Shown: positions 6,866-15,262 of the stretch, one piece after another
Position numbering within the stretch: position 1 is the stretch's first letter
Layout of the letters: every line of letters begins with the position of its first letter
Assembly: GCA_947448095.1 (NCBI GenBank)
Contig: CANFNN010000025.1
Coordinates: forward strand, 1 to 17,224
DNA: 17,224 nt
Direction of reading: 5' to 3'
Source of the DNA: Bacteriovoracaceae bacterium
GTDB lineage: Bacteria; Bdellovibrionota; Bacteriovoracia; Bacteriovoracales; Bacteriovoracaceae
Notes under the pieces: generated by a model
The model's database searches: none
Seen by the model: the letters and a program-made list of their open reading frames with translations, nothing else
What the model was told of the DNA's origin: nothing
Position numbers and translations under genes: made by a program

Positions 6866-8295
6866 AGATCGAAGAAAAACTCGCCACCGAATACAAATAC
6901 GGATTTGTCACAGATATCGAAAGCGAAGAATTCCCCAAAGGACTCTCTGAAGATATTGTTCGCTTAATTTCTGCCAAAAAAAATGAACCAGAGTGGCTGC
7001 TTGAATACCGCCTCAAGTCTTATCGTCACTGGCTAACACTCGAGCATCCAGAATGGCAGTACTGCAAAGTACCTCCGATTAATTTCCAGGACATCTATTT
7101 CTACTCAAAACCAAAATCTAAAAAAGATGTTTATAAATCTTTAGAGGATGTTGATACTGAACTGCTTGAGACGTTTGAAAAACTAGGTATCCCATTAACT
7201 GAACAAAAGCGCCTAATGGGCGTGGCCGTGGATGCTGTATTTGATTCTGTCTCTGTAGGCACCACACATAAAGAAGAACTTGAAAAAGTCGGCGTGATAT
7301 TTTGTTCGATTCAAGAAGCAGTTGAAAAACATCCTGAACTAGTAAAAAAATATCTGGGAACGATCGTCCCCTACTCAGATAATTACTATGCAGCTCTCAA
7401 TGGTGCAGTTTTCTCAGATGGATCATTCGTCTACATTCCAAAGGGAGTGAAGTGTCCGCTCGATTTATCTACTTACTTCAGAATCAACGCCAAAGAATCA
7501 GGCCAATTTGAGAGGACTTTAGTCATTGCTGATGAAGGCTCACATGTTAACTATCTTGAGGGCTGTACTGCTCCTCAAAGAGATGAAAATCAGCTTCACG
7601 CTGCGATCGTAGAACTTGTAACTTTGGATAACGCTGAAATCAAATACTCTACCGTTCAAAACTGGTACGCCGGCGACAAAGAAGGTAAGGGCGGAATTTA
7701 TAATTTCGTAACCAAGCGGGGACACTGTAAAGGAAAGAATTCGAAAATTTCCTGGACTCAGGTTGAGGCCGGTTCGGCGATTACCTGGAAGTATCCGTCT
7801 TGTGTTTTAATTGGAGAAGGATCGCAAGGAGCTTTTTATTCAGTCGCTCTGACGAATCATCACATGCAAGCAGACACCGGAACAAAGATGATTCACATTG
7901 GGAAAAACACCAAATCGACCATCATCTCCAAAGGGATCTCGGCAGAAAAGTCTCAAAACGTTTACCGAGGCTTAGTGAAAATTATGCCATCGGCAACGGG
8001 TGCTAGAAACTACTCCCAGTGTGATTCAATGTTGATTGGCGATCAGTGCGCGGCAAATACATTTCCCTATATCGATGTCAAAAATAATACCGCCGTCGTT
8101 GAACACGAGGCCACGACATCAAAGATTAGTGCTGATCAAATTTTCTACTTACAGTCACGCGGCTTCACGGCCGAGAAAGCTGTATCCTTGATCGTAAATG
8201 GTTTTTGTAAAGACGTGTTTAAAACTCTTCCTCTGGAGTTTTCAGTCGAAGCCGTAAAATTAATTGAAATGAAACTAGAAAACAGTGTGGGATAA
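6862..8295 (+). CDS. sufB: Fe-S cluster assembly scaffold protein SufB
   Basis: SufB is a core subunit of the SufBC2D scaffold that builds [Fe-S] clusters in the cytosol; it takes sulfur from SufS and passes clusters to carriers. The 477-residue length is normal. The family's conserved C-terminal part is complete: the SMLIGDQCAANTFPY region with Cys396, which by alignment by eye matches the essential Cys405 of E. coli SufB; VEHEATTSKIS at 413-423; then QSRGFTAEKA and NGFCKDVF at 446-453. The N-terminal region (GLSEDIVRLIS, EPEWLLEYRLKS) is also typical. The start is fixed by the ATGA overlap with the rrf2 stop, giving coupled translation. sufC begins one nt after its TAA. Nothing is missing or unusual in the sequence. 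Confidence 0.97.
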   Translation: MKIEEKLATEYKYGFVTDIESEEFPKGLSEDIVRLISAKKNEPEWLLEYRLKSYRHWLTLEHPEWQYCKVPPINFQDIYFYSKPKSKKDVYKSLEDVDTELLETFEKLGIPLTEQKRLMGVAVDAVFDSVSVGTTHKEELEKVGVIFCSIQEAVEKHPELVKKYLGTIVPYSDNYYAALNGAVFSDGSFVYIPKGVKCPLDLSTYFRINAKESGQFERTLVIADEGSHVNYLEGCTAPQRDENQLHAAIVELVTLDNAEIKYSTVQNWYAGDKEGKGGIYNFVTKRGHCKGKNSKISWTQVEAGSAITWKYPSCVLIGEGSQGAFYSVALTNHHMQADTGTKMIHIGKNTKSTIISKGISAEKSQNVYRGLVKIMPSATGARNYSQCDSMLIGDQCAANTFPYIDVKNNTAVVEHEATTSKISADQIFYLQSRGFTAEKAVSLIVNGFCKDVFKTLPLEFSVEAVKLIEMKLENSVG

Positions 8296-8296
8296 T

Positions 8297-9058
8297 ATGA
8301 TTGAAATAAAAAACTTAACCGCTTCAGTTGATGGAAATGAAATTTTAAAGGGTATTAATTTAACCGTTAAAAGAGGCGAAGTTCACGCCATCATGGGGCC
8401 CAACGGCTCTGGAAAATCTACCCTTTCAAAAGTCATTGCAGGTCATCCTGCCTATGAAGTAACAGGCGGAGAAGTAAATTTTGAAATTAACGGTAAGATG
8501 AAAAACTTGCTTGAGCTCAATCCCTCGGATCGTGCCAAAGAAGGCATTTTTCTCGGCTTTCAATATCCAATTGAAGTTCCAGGAGTCTCAAACTTCACTT
8601 TCCTTAAAGAGTCCTTTAACCAGATTTGCGAGCATCAGGGCCTAGATAAAATGGATGATGAAGCATTCCTGAAGCACTTGCGTGGAAAACTTAAGCTGCT
8701 TGAAATGAATGAGTCTTTTCTTGAGCGCTCAGTCAACGAGGGCTTCTCTGGTGGGGAAAAGAAAAAAAATGAAATCCTACAAATGGCGATTCTCAATCCT
8801 CGCCTCTCTCTTTTAGATGAAACAGATTCTGGTCTAGATATCGATGCCCTTAAGATCGTGGCGCAAGGGGTGAATGCCCTTAAAACAAAATACAATGCAA
8901 CAGTTCTAGTGACTCACTATCAGCGCCTCTTAGACTACGTGGTACCAGATTTTGTTCATGTCCTTTATAAAGGACAGATCATTAAGTCAGGTGATAAATC
9001 CCTCGCTCTTGAGCTAGAGGAAAAAGGCTACGACTGGCTGACTTCCGGGATTAAGTAA
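8297..9058 (+). CDS. sufC: Fe-S cluster assembly ATPase SufC
   Basis: SufC is the ABC-type ATPase that drives conformational change in the SufBC2D scaffold; it is cytosolic and not a transporter. The 253-residue protein shows all nucleotide-binding motifs: Walker A GPNGSGKST (34-42), Q-loop Gln89 in GFQYP, signature SGGEKKK (151-157), Walker B LSLLDE (170-175) followed by the SufC-type TDSGLDIDAL, and the H-loop His207 in THYQRLLDY. The open frame could start at a GTG at 8285, inside sufB. I prefer the ATG at 8297, which gives the usual SufC N-terminus (MIEIKNL), has GGGA at 8289-8292 upstream and lies one nt after the sufB stop. Its TAA overlaps the sufD ATG by one base. Confidence 0.96.
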   Translation: MIEIKNLTASVDGNEILKGINLTVKRGEVHAIMGPNGSGKSTLSKVIAGHPAYEVTGGEVNFEINGKMKNLLELNPSDRAKEGIFLGFQYPIEVPGVSNFTFLKESFNQICEHQGLDKMDDEAFLKHLRGKLKLLEMNESFLERSVNEGFSGGEKKKNEILQMAILNPRLSLLDETDSGLDIDALKIVAQGVNALKTKYNATVLVTHYQRLLDYVVPDFVHVLYKGQIIKSGDKSLALELEEKGYDWLTSGIK

Positions 9059-10305
9059 TGAACAGAGAAGCAATGGCCGAATTGGCCAAAAAAAACATTG
9101 ATACGAGTTCGAAAGATTTAAGTGATTTTAAACTTACTCATCTTGAGCTATTCAAACAAAAAGGATTCACTCAGAAAGATCCTGAGGCCTATAAGTTTAC
9201 AAATATTGCCAGCTTCATGGACGCATTAGAGACATCTCCCTACGAGGGTGATGAAATACGGTTTGAGAATTACTTGGATCAAAATTTTCATTCAGTAGTC
9301 TTTATTGACGGAGTTCTGAAAAGTCCCCTCCCAATCGTGGCAGGGCTGAGTTTCACAAGCATTAGTGATGCATTTGCTAAAAAATCTTTTAGCTTAATTG
9401 AAAACAATCCCCTTTCGCATTTTCATCATGCTCTTTTAGGAAGTGGAATCCAGATTGAAATAGCCTCAAAAACTAAAATTGAAAAACCTATTCGTTTAGT
9501 GAATATTGTCACTCGCTCAGGAATAACAGCCCCAACAATTATCATTAAGGCGCAGCCCTTCTCGGAAGCTTCAATTCTCGAAGAAAACTATGATCAGGCA
9601 ATTGCTCACGCAGTCATAAGTGAAAGCTATGTTCATATTGAAGCAGGAGCAATCATTGAACATATTCAACTCTCCCATGGAAGTGAATCAGCACTGATGC
9701 ACTCTACAACTCAAGCCTATGTGGGGCGTGATGGGAAATACAATAACCTTCTGCTGAATCTCTCGGGAAAACTGAATCGTCGCAATCTGGGCCTAGAACT
9801 TCTTGATTCAGGAGCGCATGGTGAGTCTTATAATTTGTATCTTACAAATAAAACGGAGCATTCAGATATTAGTACAGTGATTCATCACCGAGCTGCCGAC
9901 TCAACCTCTAATCAAATTGCCAAAGGAATTCTTGATGGAGATTCCAAAGGTATATTTACCGGCAAAATTCACATTTATCCTCAGGCGCAAAGAGTTGTTT
10001 CAGGACAACTCAATAAAAATCTTCTGCTCTCAAACAAAGCTCAAGCGCATTCTCAGCCTCAACTAGAAATTTTTGCTGATGATGTTAAATGTTCGCATGG
10101 ATCCACTACAGGTCAGTTATCTGATGATGAAGTCTTTTATTTCATGGCCAGAGGAATTCCCGCTGAGAAAGCAAAAATCTTACTGGCCCATGGTTTTGGA
10201 CTAGAAATCGTGCACAAGATATCAAACAAGACTTCAAGACAAAAAGTTGAAAACATAGTGATGGAAGCATTAAAAACTAAATTTCAACTGGGAGCCTCAA
10301 AGTGA
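9058..10305 (+). CDS. sufD: Fe-S cluster assembly protein SufD
   Basis: SufD is the third subunit of the SufBC2D scaffold, a paralogue of SufB that pairs with it to form the cluster-building site and contributes to iron acquisition. The 415-residue length is typical. The C-terminal family motif is intact: VKCSHGSTTGQLSDDE at about 343-358, in which His347 corresponds to the functionally important His360 of E. coli SufD, followed by FMARGIPAEKAKILLAHGF. The N-terminal region (DPEAYKFTN) matches the SufD N-terminal segment that usually reads EEWKYT. The ATG overlaps the sufC stop as TAATG, and the TGA overlaps the sufS GTG as GTGA, so translation is coupled on both sides. Confidence 0.95.
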   Translation: MNREAMAELAKKNIDTSSKDLSDFKLTHLELFKQKGFTQKDPEAYKFTNIASFMDALETSPYEGDEIRFENYLDQNFHSVVFIDGVLKSPLPIVAGLSFTSISDAFAKKSFSLIENNPLSHFHHALLGSGIQIEIASKTKIEKPIRLVNIVTRSGITAPTIIIKAQPFSEASILEENYDQAIAHAVISESYVHIEAGAIIEHIQLSHGSESALMHSTTQAYVGRDGKYNNLLLNLSGKLNRRNLGLELLDSGAHGESYNLYLTNKTEHSDISTVIHHRAADSTSNQIAKGILDGDSKGIFTGKIHIYPQAQRVVSGQLNKNLLLSNKAQAHSQPQLEIFADDVKCSHGSTTGQLSDDEVFYFMARGIPAEKAKILLAHGFGLEIVHKISNKTSRQKVENIVMEALKTKFQLGASK

Positions 10306-11525
10306 GCATCCTGATTGAGAATCCATTTCGAAAAGATTTTCCTGTCGCCGAACAAATTATAAGTGGCAAACGGCTCGCGTATCTTGATAGTGCGGCCACA
10401 ACTCTTAAGCCAAACATCGTTATCGATGAAATGGATCTCTATTACAGAAAAGAAACTTCAAATGTTCATAGGGGGCTATATTGGCTATCAGAAAACGCCA
10501 CGGCAAAATTTGAACTTACTCGGGACAAAATCGCGAAACTCATAAACTCCCCCGACAGAAAACAAGTCATTTTCACCAAAGGCACTACTGAGAGTGTGAA
10601 CTTGGTTGCTCAATGCTATGCTCGTAATTTCCTCAAAGAAGGAGATGAAATCCTTCTCTCTCAAATGGAGCATCACTCGAACATTGTTCCGTGGCAGATG
10701 GTCGCCGAAGAGAAGAAATTAACGATCCGAGTGATTCCCATCAATCAAAAAGGAGAAATCCTCCTTGATGAATATAAGAAACTTCTAACTCCTAAAGTAA
10801 AATTGATAAGCGTAGTTTATATCTCCAATGCACTGGGAACGATTAACCCAATCAAAGAAATGATTCACTCCGCTCACCAGATAGGTGCAAAGTTTTTTGT
10901 AGATGCTGCCCAGGCAATTTCTCATATCAAGGTCGATGTTCAGGATCTTGATGCAGATTTTCTGGCGTTCTCTGGGCATAAAATGTTTGGTCCAACCGGT
11001 GTCGGTGTTCTTTATGCGAAAGAGGAAGTCCTTAATCAAATGCCTCCTTACCAAGGTGGCGGAGACATGATTGATGTGGTGACGTTTGAGAAAACCACCT
11101 ATAACAATTTACCCCATAAATTTGAAGCAGGAACTCCCCCTATTGCGGCCGTGATTGGTTTAGGCAAAGCTGTCGATTATATTAATCAAATTGGTTTTGA
11201 AACAATTCATAAGATTGAAGATGAACTTCTTGATTACGCGACTACGAAGCTAAGTTCTATCCCAGGATTAAAGATATACGGAACCGCTCACAATAAGACG
11301 TCGGTTATTTCTTTTGGGCTAGAAGGCATTCACCCCCACGATATTGCCACTCTGATTGATAAAGAGGGTGTGGCAATCAGAACCGGACATCACTGCACAC
11401 AGCCGCTGATGAAGTTTTTCGGTGTTCCAGCAACCTGTCGGGCTTCCTTATCCATCTATAATAATCAGGCCGATATTGATCAACTTTATGCAGGTCTTAT
11501 AAAAGTGAAAAGTTTTTTCGAGTAA
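10302..11525 (+). CDS. sufS: Cysteine desulfurase SufS
   Basis: SufS is a PLP enzyme that converts L-cysteine to L-alanine and leaves a persulfide on its active-site cysteine for the SufBCD scaffold. The 407-residue protein starts with the usual NPFRKDFP...LDSAATTLKP segment. The PLP lysine is Lys227 in FSGHKMFGPTG and the catalytic Cys is Cys365 in RTGHHCTQPLM, close to Lys226 and Cys364 of E. coli SufS. THE HHSN motif at 124-127 supports the same class (group II desulfurase). The GTG start at 10302 overlaps the sufD stop (GTGA) and has GGAG at 10291-10294, 7 nt upstream. Group II enzymes normally need SufE or SufU to accept the sulfur; neither gene is in this operon, so the partner must be encoded elsewhere or replaced. 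Confidence 0.96.
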   Translation: MSILIENPFRKDFPVAEQIISGKRLAYLDSAATTLKPNIVIDEMDLYYRKETSNVHRGLYWLSENATAKFELTRDKIAKLINSPDRKQVIFTKGTTESVNLVAQCYARNFLKEGDEILLSQMEHHSNIVPWQMVAEEKKLTIRVIPINQKGEILLDEYKKLLTPKVKLISVVYISNALGTINPIKEMIHSAHQIGAKFFVDAAQAISHIKVDVQDLDADFLAFSGHKMFGPTGVGVLYAKEEVLNQMPPYQGGGDMIDVVTFEKTTYNNLPHKFEAGTPPIAAVIGLGKAVDYINQIGFETIHKIEDELLDYATTKLSSIPGLKIYGTAHNKTSVISFGLEGIHPHDIATLIDKEGVAIRTGHHCTQPLMKFFGVPATCRASLSIYNNQADIDQLYAGLIKVKSFFE

Positions 11526-11529
11526 CATT

Positions 11530-12114
11530 ATGGAAACACAAACTATGAAAAATGAACCTTTAGAAATTACGATTCAACCGACTCCGAATCCGAATGCACT
11601 TAAATTTATTTTAAGTCGTGACGTGATCACAGAAGGTAAAGTCTCATTCAAAACTCCTCAAGATTGCAGGGAGATCCCTTTAGCTGCTGCATTGTTTGAC
11701 CTTCGGGGAGTAGATCAAATTCACTTCTTTCAAAACGTCATTACGATTTCTAAATTTAGCTTTGAAGACTGGAATTCTCTTGAGCCAGCCGTTCAAACAT
11801 GTATTGAAAGCTTTATTGAAGATCATGATGCAAATATCAAAGTTTTTGATCCCGAAGCAGATCGTCGTGCTCATCTAAGTCCAGAAATGAAGCAAATCGA
11901 AGAAATTCTTGATAAGCGTATTCGTCCGGGCCTTCAGGGTGATGGTGGTGACTTAGCAGTGAAAGACTTTAAAGAAAACGTCCTGATTGTGAAATACCAA
12001 GGAGCATGTGGAACATGCCCAAGTTCCACGACTGGAACACTTGAGGCCATTCGTTCAATTCTTCGTGACGAATTTCACCCCGACATCGAAGTCTATTTAG
12101 CGCCTGAAATCTAA
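11530..12114 (+). CDS. Nfu-type Fe-S cluster carrier (Nfu_N plus NifU C-terminal domain)
   Basis: This 194-residue protein has two recognisable domains. Residues about 13-105 form an Nfu N-terminal domain, marked by TIQPTPNPNALKF. Residues about 122-190 form a NifU C-terminal domain with GLQGDGGDLAV and the cluster-binding CGTC motif, Cys160 and Cys163, in YQGACGTCPSST. The layout matches mitochondrial NFU1 and many bacterial Nfu carriers rather than E. coli NfuA, whose N-terminal domain is A-type. It probably carries [4Fe-4S] clusters from the Suf scaffold to target enzymes. It begins 4 nt after the sufS stop and closes the operon. The start is uncertain: ATG at 11530 has no ribosome site, and ATG at 11545 has GGAAA at 11532-11536 upstream; the five residues between are not conserved. 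No terminator is evident after it. Confidence 0.92.
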   Translation: METQTMKNEPLEITIQPTPNPNALKFILSRDVITEGKVSFKTPQDCREIPLAAALFDLRGVDQIHFFQNVITISKFSFEDWNSLEPAVQTCIESFIEDHDANIKVFDPEADRRAHLSPEMKQIEEILDKRIRPGLQGDGGDLAVKDFKENVLIVKYQGACGTCPSSTTGTLEAIRSILRDEFHPDIEVYLAPEI

Positions 12115-12123
12115 CTCAATACC

Positions 12124-13011
12124 CTACCAGGAATGAGGAGTGTAATAGCTCCACATTTTCTCGTGGGGAGAACCCACTTTCGGTTTATACTGATAACTAA
12201 ACTTACATCTTCCAGGCAAAGAGATAAGGATTGAATCGACTCGACCATTTGTTTTAAGGCCAAATAAAGTTCCACGGTCATGAAGAAGGTTAAACTCAAC
12301 ATACCGTCCTCTCCGGTGAAGCATAAAATCTTCATCATCTTCGGTCCAGTTCTCATTCATTCTATTTTTAACGATAGGAAAATAACTCTCAATAAAATGC
12401 TCTGAAAGCCGTTTGACCATTTGGCCATCAATCAGAATATCACCCGTATTGTAATGATCAAAAAAGATGCCACCGATTCCGCGCATCTCAAGACCACGGT
12501 GGGAGTTATTAAAATATTCATCACAAGTTTTCTTCATGGGATCGTACTGGGACCCAAGCGCTTTTTTCCAAACTCCATGGAAGGCACTAAAATCATCTTC
12601 GTAGGGAAAATAGGGAGTAAGATCAGCTCCACCACCAAACCAAAACTTTTCACCTTGATGAATCATGCGAAAATTGGCGTGGACGGTTGGGACTCGAGGA
12701 TTTCGAGGGTGAATTATAAGCGAGATTCCTGCTGCCCACATTTCATCACCACTTCCTGGAAGATGCTTGGCAAAAAGTGGATCAATCTTTCCAAAAACAC
12801 ACGATGTATTTACCCCGGCATTTTCAAAAAGAGTTCCCTGAAAGGCACGCGTAACCCCACCACCACCAGGATGACCGGCGTGATCTTGGCGCTGCCAGAG
12901 ATCTTCGATCATCACGAGTTCAGGATCTAGCTTAAACAGTTCTTGAGTTATTTGATCCTGTAAATGCTTCACGTGAGAATGAAAAAGGAGTTTTGAATCT
13001 TCAAGTTGCAT
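12124..13011 (-). CDS. hemF: Oxygen-dependent coproporphyrinogen III oxidase HemF
   Basis: HemF catalyses the O2-dependent double decarboxylation of coproporphyrinogen III to protoporphyrinogen IX in haem synthesis. The 295-residue protein is near the usual 300 and carries the family blocks in order: GGGGVTRAFQGTLFENAGVN (49-68), HPRNPRVPTVHANFR (101-115), WFGGGADLTPYFPYEDD (124-140), GIGGIFFDHYN (178-188) and HRRGRYVEFNLLHDRGTLFG (232-251). One small departure is SLPG instead of the usual SLPP at 264-267. The ATG at 13011 has an AGGA ribosome site 8 nt upstream. The gene converges on nfu with 9 nt between the stops and diverges from the cyclase gene, so it is probably transcribed alone. Its presence implies an organism that makes haem under aerobic conditions. 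Confidence 0.97.
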   Translation of the reverse strand: MQLEDSKLLFHSHVKHLQDQITQELFKLDPELVMIEDLWQRQDHAGHPGGGGVTRAFQGTLFENAGVNTSCVFGKIDPLFAKHLPGSGDEMWAAGISLIIHPRNPRVPTVHANFRMIHQGEKFWFGGGADLTPYFPYEDDFSAFHGVWKKALGSQYDPMKKTCDEYFNNSHRGLEMRGIGGIFFDHYNTGDILIDGQMVKRLSEHFIESYFPIVKNRMNENWTEDDEDFMLHRRGRYVEFNLLHDRGTLFGLKTNGRVDSILISLPGRCKFSYQYKPKVGSPHEKMWSYYTPHSW

Positions 13012-13060
13012 GCAATGAATCCTAAGTTACAATAGATGAAACATCTCAAAGGTACCAAAA

Positions 13061-15262
13061 GTGTTGCTGAAATTCATCTCAAAATCCATGCGTGCAATAG
13101 GTGTATTTCTTCTTTTTAGCTACTCAGTGACAAGTATTTTTTTTGGACTCATTGTCAAAGATTTTGACCCCTCATCAGTCTTGGGAAAGGTAGCTGATTA
13201 TTCTGTCTCATTTGATAATAAATTTTACGATTTTCGAATGAAAAGACACTTAGACCCCAAATTTTTGAGTAATGACATAACCATCATAAATATTGATGAC
13301 TACTCACTGCAAAAGATTGGATCATGGCCACTTCCTCGTTCAATCCATGCCCAAATGATCAGAAAGTTAAATCACTTTGGCGCTAAGGTCATAGGCCTCG
13401 ATATCATCTTTCCAGAAAAGTCCCCGGTCTGTGGACAAGTCTCTCCCGATAATGATTTCGCAAAGGCCATCGAAGAGTTTCAGTCCGGTGGAAATCGTAT
13501 CTATATGGCATACACAATGACTGAGCATTTTGAGGATGCCTATAAAGAAGCCCCAGGGGAAATTTATGATGATGTCGTAGACTCCCAATCCTCTTCATCT
13601 TCGAATATGTCCGAAATGAGAGTCTCAAAATATACTTTCCCAACACAGGCCCTGCTAGAGAGCAAAGTTGGTCTTGGATATATTAATAGCAATAACGATA
13701 GCGACGGAATTTTTCGTCACTACCCTTTAGTGGCCAATAGCGAGACCATATACTTTGGATCGCTTGGCTACAACGTCTACAATGCGTTTGTTGATAAAAA
13801 GCCAAAGGTCCGCATTTCAAATGATGGGACAGGTATTGCAAGTGTTAATGGGAAAGAGATGGAAATTAATAACCGTGGGGAAGTGAAAATCCGCTACAAA
13901 GGTGGAATGGAAAATTTCCCCTCAGTCTCACTTCATGATCTGATCTCCTCTAAAGATAATAATGAAGAAATTCGAAAAAAAATCCAAGGTAAAATGATTT
14001 TTGTTGGCTCCTCTGCTTTAGGGGCCCATGACTTGAGACCATCGCCGGTAGATTCAAAAATGCCAGGTGTTTTTGCTCATGCCAATATTGCCGAGATGCT
14101 AAATCATCAATACTTTTATCAAAAATCCAGTGACTCCGTTAGATATTCTTTGATCATTCTTTTTGTCGTCATGATCTTAGTGCTGCTTTTTCAGCGCTTA
14201 GATAATCCATTCCTGGATGTTTTTGGCATTGTTTCAACAATTTTAGGTATCCATTTCTTAGATGAGTACTACTTCCTACCCAATGGATACGAACTTAAAC
14301 TCTTCTACTGTTATTTCTGTTTTATCGCCACCTACTCCTGGATTACCTTTATTAATTTCATGGAAGCCAACAGAGAGAAAAAACAAATCAAGGGAACTTT
14401 TGCTCGATATGTTGCTCCAACGATCGTTGACGAAATGTTAAAAGACCCAGACAAACTCCACGTTGGAGGATTCAAGCGAGATATCACTTGTCTTTTCTCA
14501 GACGTAAGAGACTTTACCTCTATTTCAGAGGGGCTCTCTGCAGCTGAATTGGCCCATTCACTAAATATGTATATGGGAAAAATGACTGACATTGTTTTTG
14601 ATACCAAAGGAACTTTAGACAAATACATAGGGGATGCGATTGTTGCTTTCTGGGGCGCCCCTCTTGAGATTGGAAACCATGCTCAATTTGCCGTTGAGGG
14701 TGCAATCAGTATGATGAATATGCTACCAGATATTAATGCCGAATTTAGAAAACTAGGTCGACCAGAATTTAAGGTCGGAATAGGACTTAATTCTGGTGAA
14801 TGTAACGTTGGAAACATGGGATCAGACCGAATTTTCTCCTACACAGCTTTGGGAGATAATATGAATTTAGGTGCTCGACTTGAGGGCCTATGTAAGTACT
14901 ACGGCGCAAATATTTTAATCTCTGAATATACCTTGGCACGGATAGACCAGGAAAAGATAAAGATAAGACCTATCGACAAAGTGATTGTGAAAGGAAAAAC
15001 AACTCCAGTTTCTATCTTTGAAGTCCTTCATAGTTGGCATCCTATGACTCTAGACCCAGAGGCTCATAGTTTTTATATGGCGGCTTGGAACATGTTTCAG
15101 AAAAAACAGTTTGCAGGTGCTGTTGAAATTTGCGACCAAATCTTGATGGGCCTTGAAGGCGACATACCAACCAAGCGTTTAAGTGAATTGTGCAAAAAAT
15201 ATGTGAATGATCCTTCACTCGTTCATGAAGACTTTGATATTACCAAAATGACGGAAAAATAA
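13061..15262 (+). CDS. CHASE2-domain class III adenylate cyclase, membrane-bound
   Basis: This is a predicted receptor-type enzyme making cAMP from ATP. In order: one membrane helix (about 12-32); an extracytoplasmic CHASE2 sensor domain (about 45-345, with INIDDYSLQKIGSWPLPR, GLDIIFPE, and the DLRPSPVDSKMPGVFAHANI block before the second helix); three membrane helices between about 362 and 432; and a class III cyclase domain (about 445-655). The metal-binding aspartates are Asp481 (FSDVRDFT) and Asp525 (YIGDAIVAFWG). The adenine-selecting pair is Lys521 and Thr595, and Asn602 and Arg606 of NMNLGARLE supply the transition-state residues. Lys plus Thr marks the IIIb adenylate cyclase type, some of which respond to bicarbonate. 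A C-terminal tail of about 70 residues may be one helical TPR-like repeat. The GTG start has AAAGG at 13048-13052 8 nt upstream. The ligand of CHASE2 is unknown. Confidence 0.93.
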   Translation: MLLKFISKSMRAIGVFLLFSYSVTSIFFGLIVKDFDPSSVLGKVADYSVSFDNKFYDFRMKRHLDPKFLSNDITIINIDDYSLQKIGSWPLPRSIHAQMIRKLNHFGAKVIGLDIIFPEKSPVCGQVSPDNDFAKAIEEFQSGGNRIYMAYTMTEHFEDAYKEAPGEIYDDVVDSQSSSSSNMSEMRVSKYTFPTQALLESKVGLGYINSNNDSDGIFRHYPLVANSETIYFGSLGYNVYNAFVDKKPKVRISNDGTGIASVNGKEMEINNRGEVKIRYKGGMENFPSVSLHDLISSKDNNEEIRKKIQGKMIFVGSSALGAHDLRPSPVDSKMPGVFAHANIAEMLNHQYFYQKSSDSVRYSLIILFVVMILVLLFQRLDNPFLDVFGIVSTILGIHFLDEYYFLPNGYELKLFYCYFCFIATYSWITFINFMEANREKKQIKGTFARYVAPTIVDEMLKDPDKLHVGGFKRDITCLFSDVRDFTSISEGLSAAELAHSLNMYMGKMTDIVFDTKGTLDKYIGDAIVAFWGAPLEIGNHAQFAVEGAISMMNMLPDINAEFRKLGRPEFKVGIGLNSGECNVGNMGSDRIFSYTALGDNMNLGARLEGLCKYYGANILISEYTLARIDQEKIKIRPIDKVIVKGKTTPVSIFEVLHSWHPMTLDPEAHSFYMAAWNMFQKKQFAGAVEICDQILMGLEGDIPTKRLSELCKKYVNDPSLVHEDFDITKMTEK

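Noticed and set aside
8285..8296. GTG start for sufC at 8285
   Set aside because: It adds four residues not typical of SufC and overlaps sufB; the ATG at 8297 fits family N-termini better.
12421..12930. Open frame of 169 codons on the plus strand inside hemF
   Set aside because: It is antisense to a clearly conserved hemF and its translation has no domain-like features or ribosome site.
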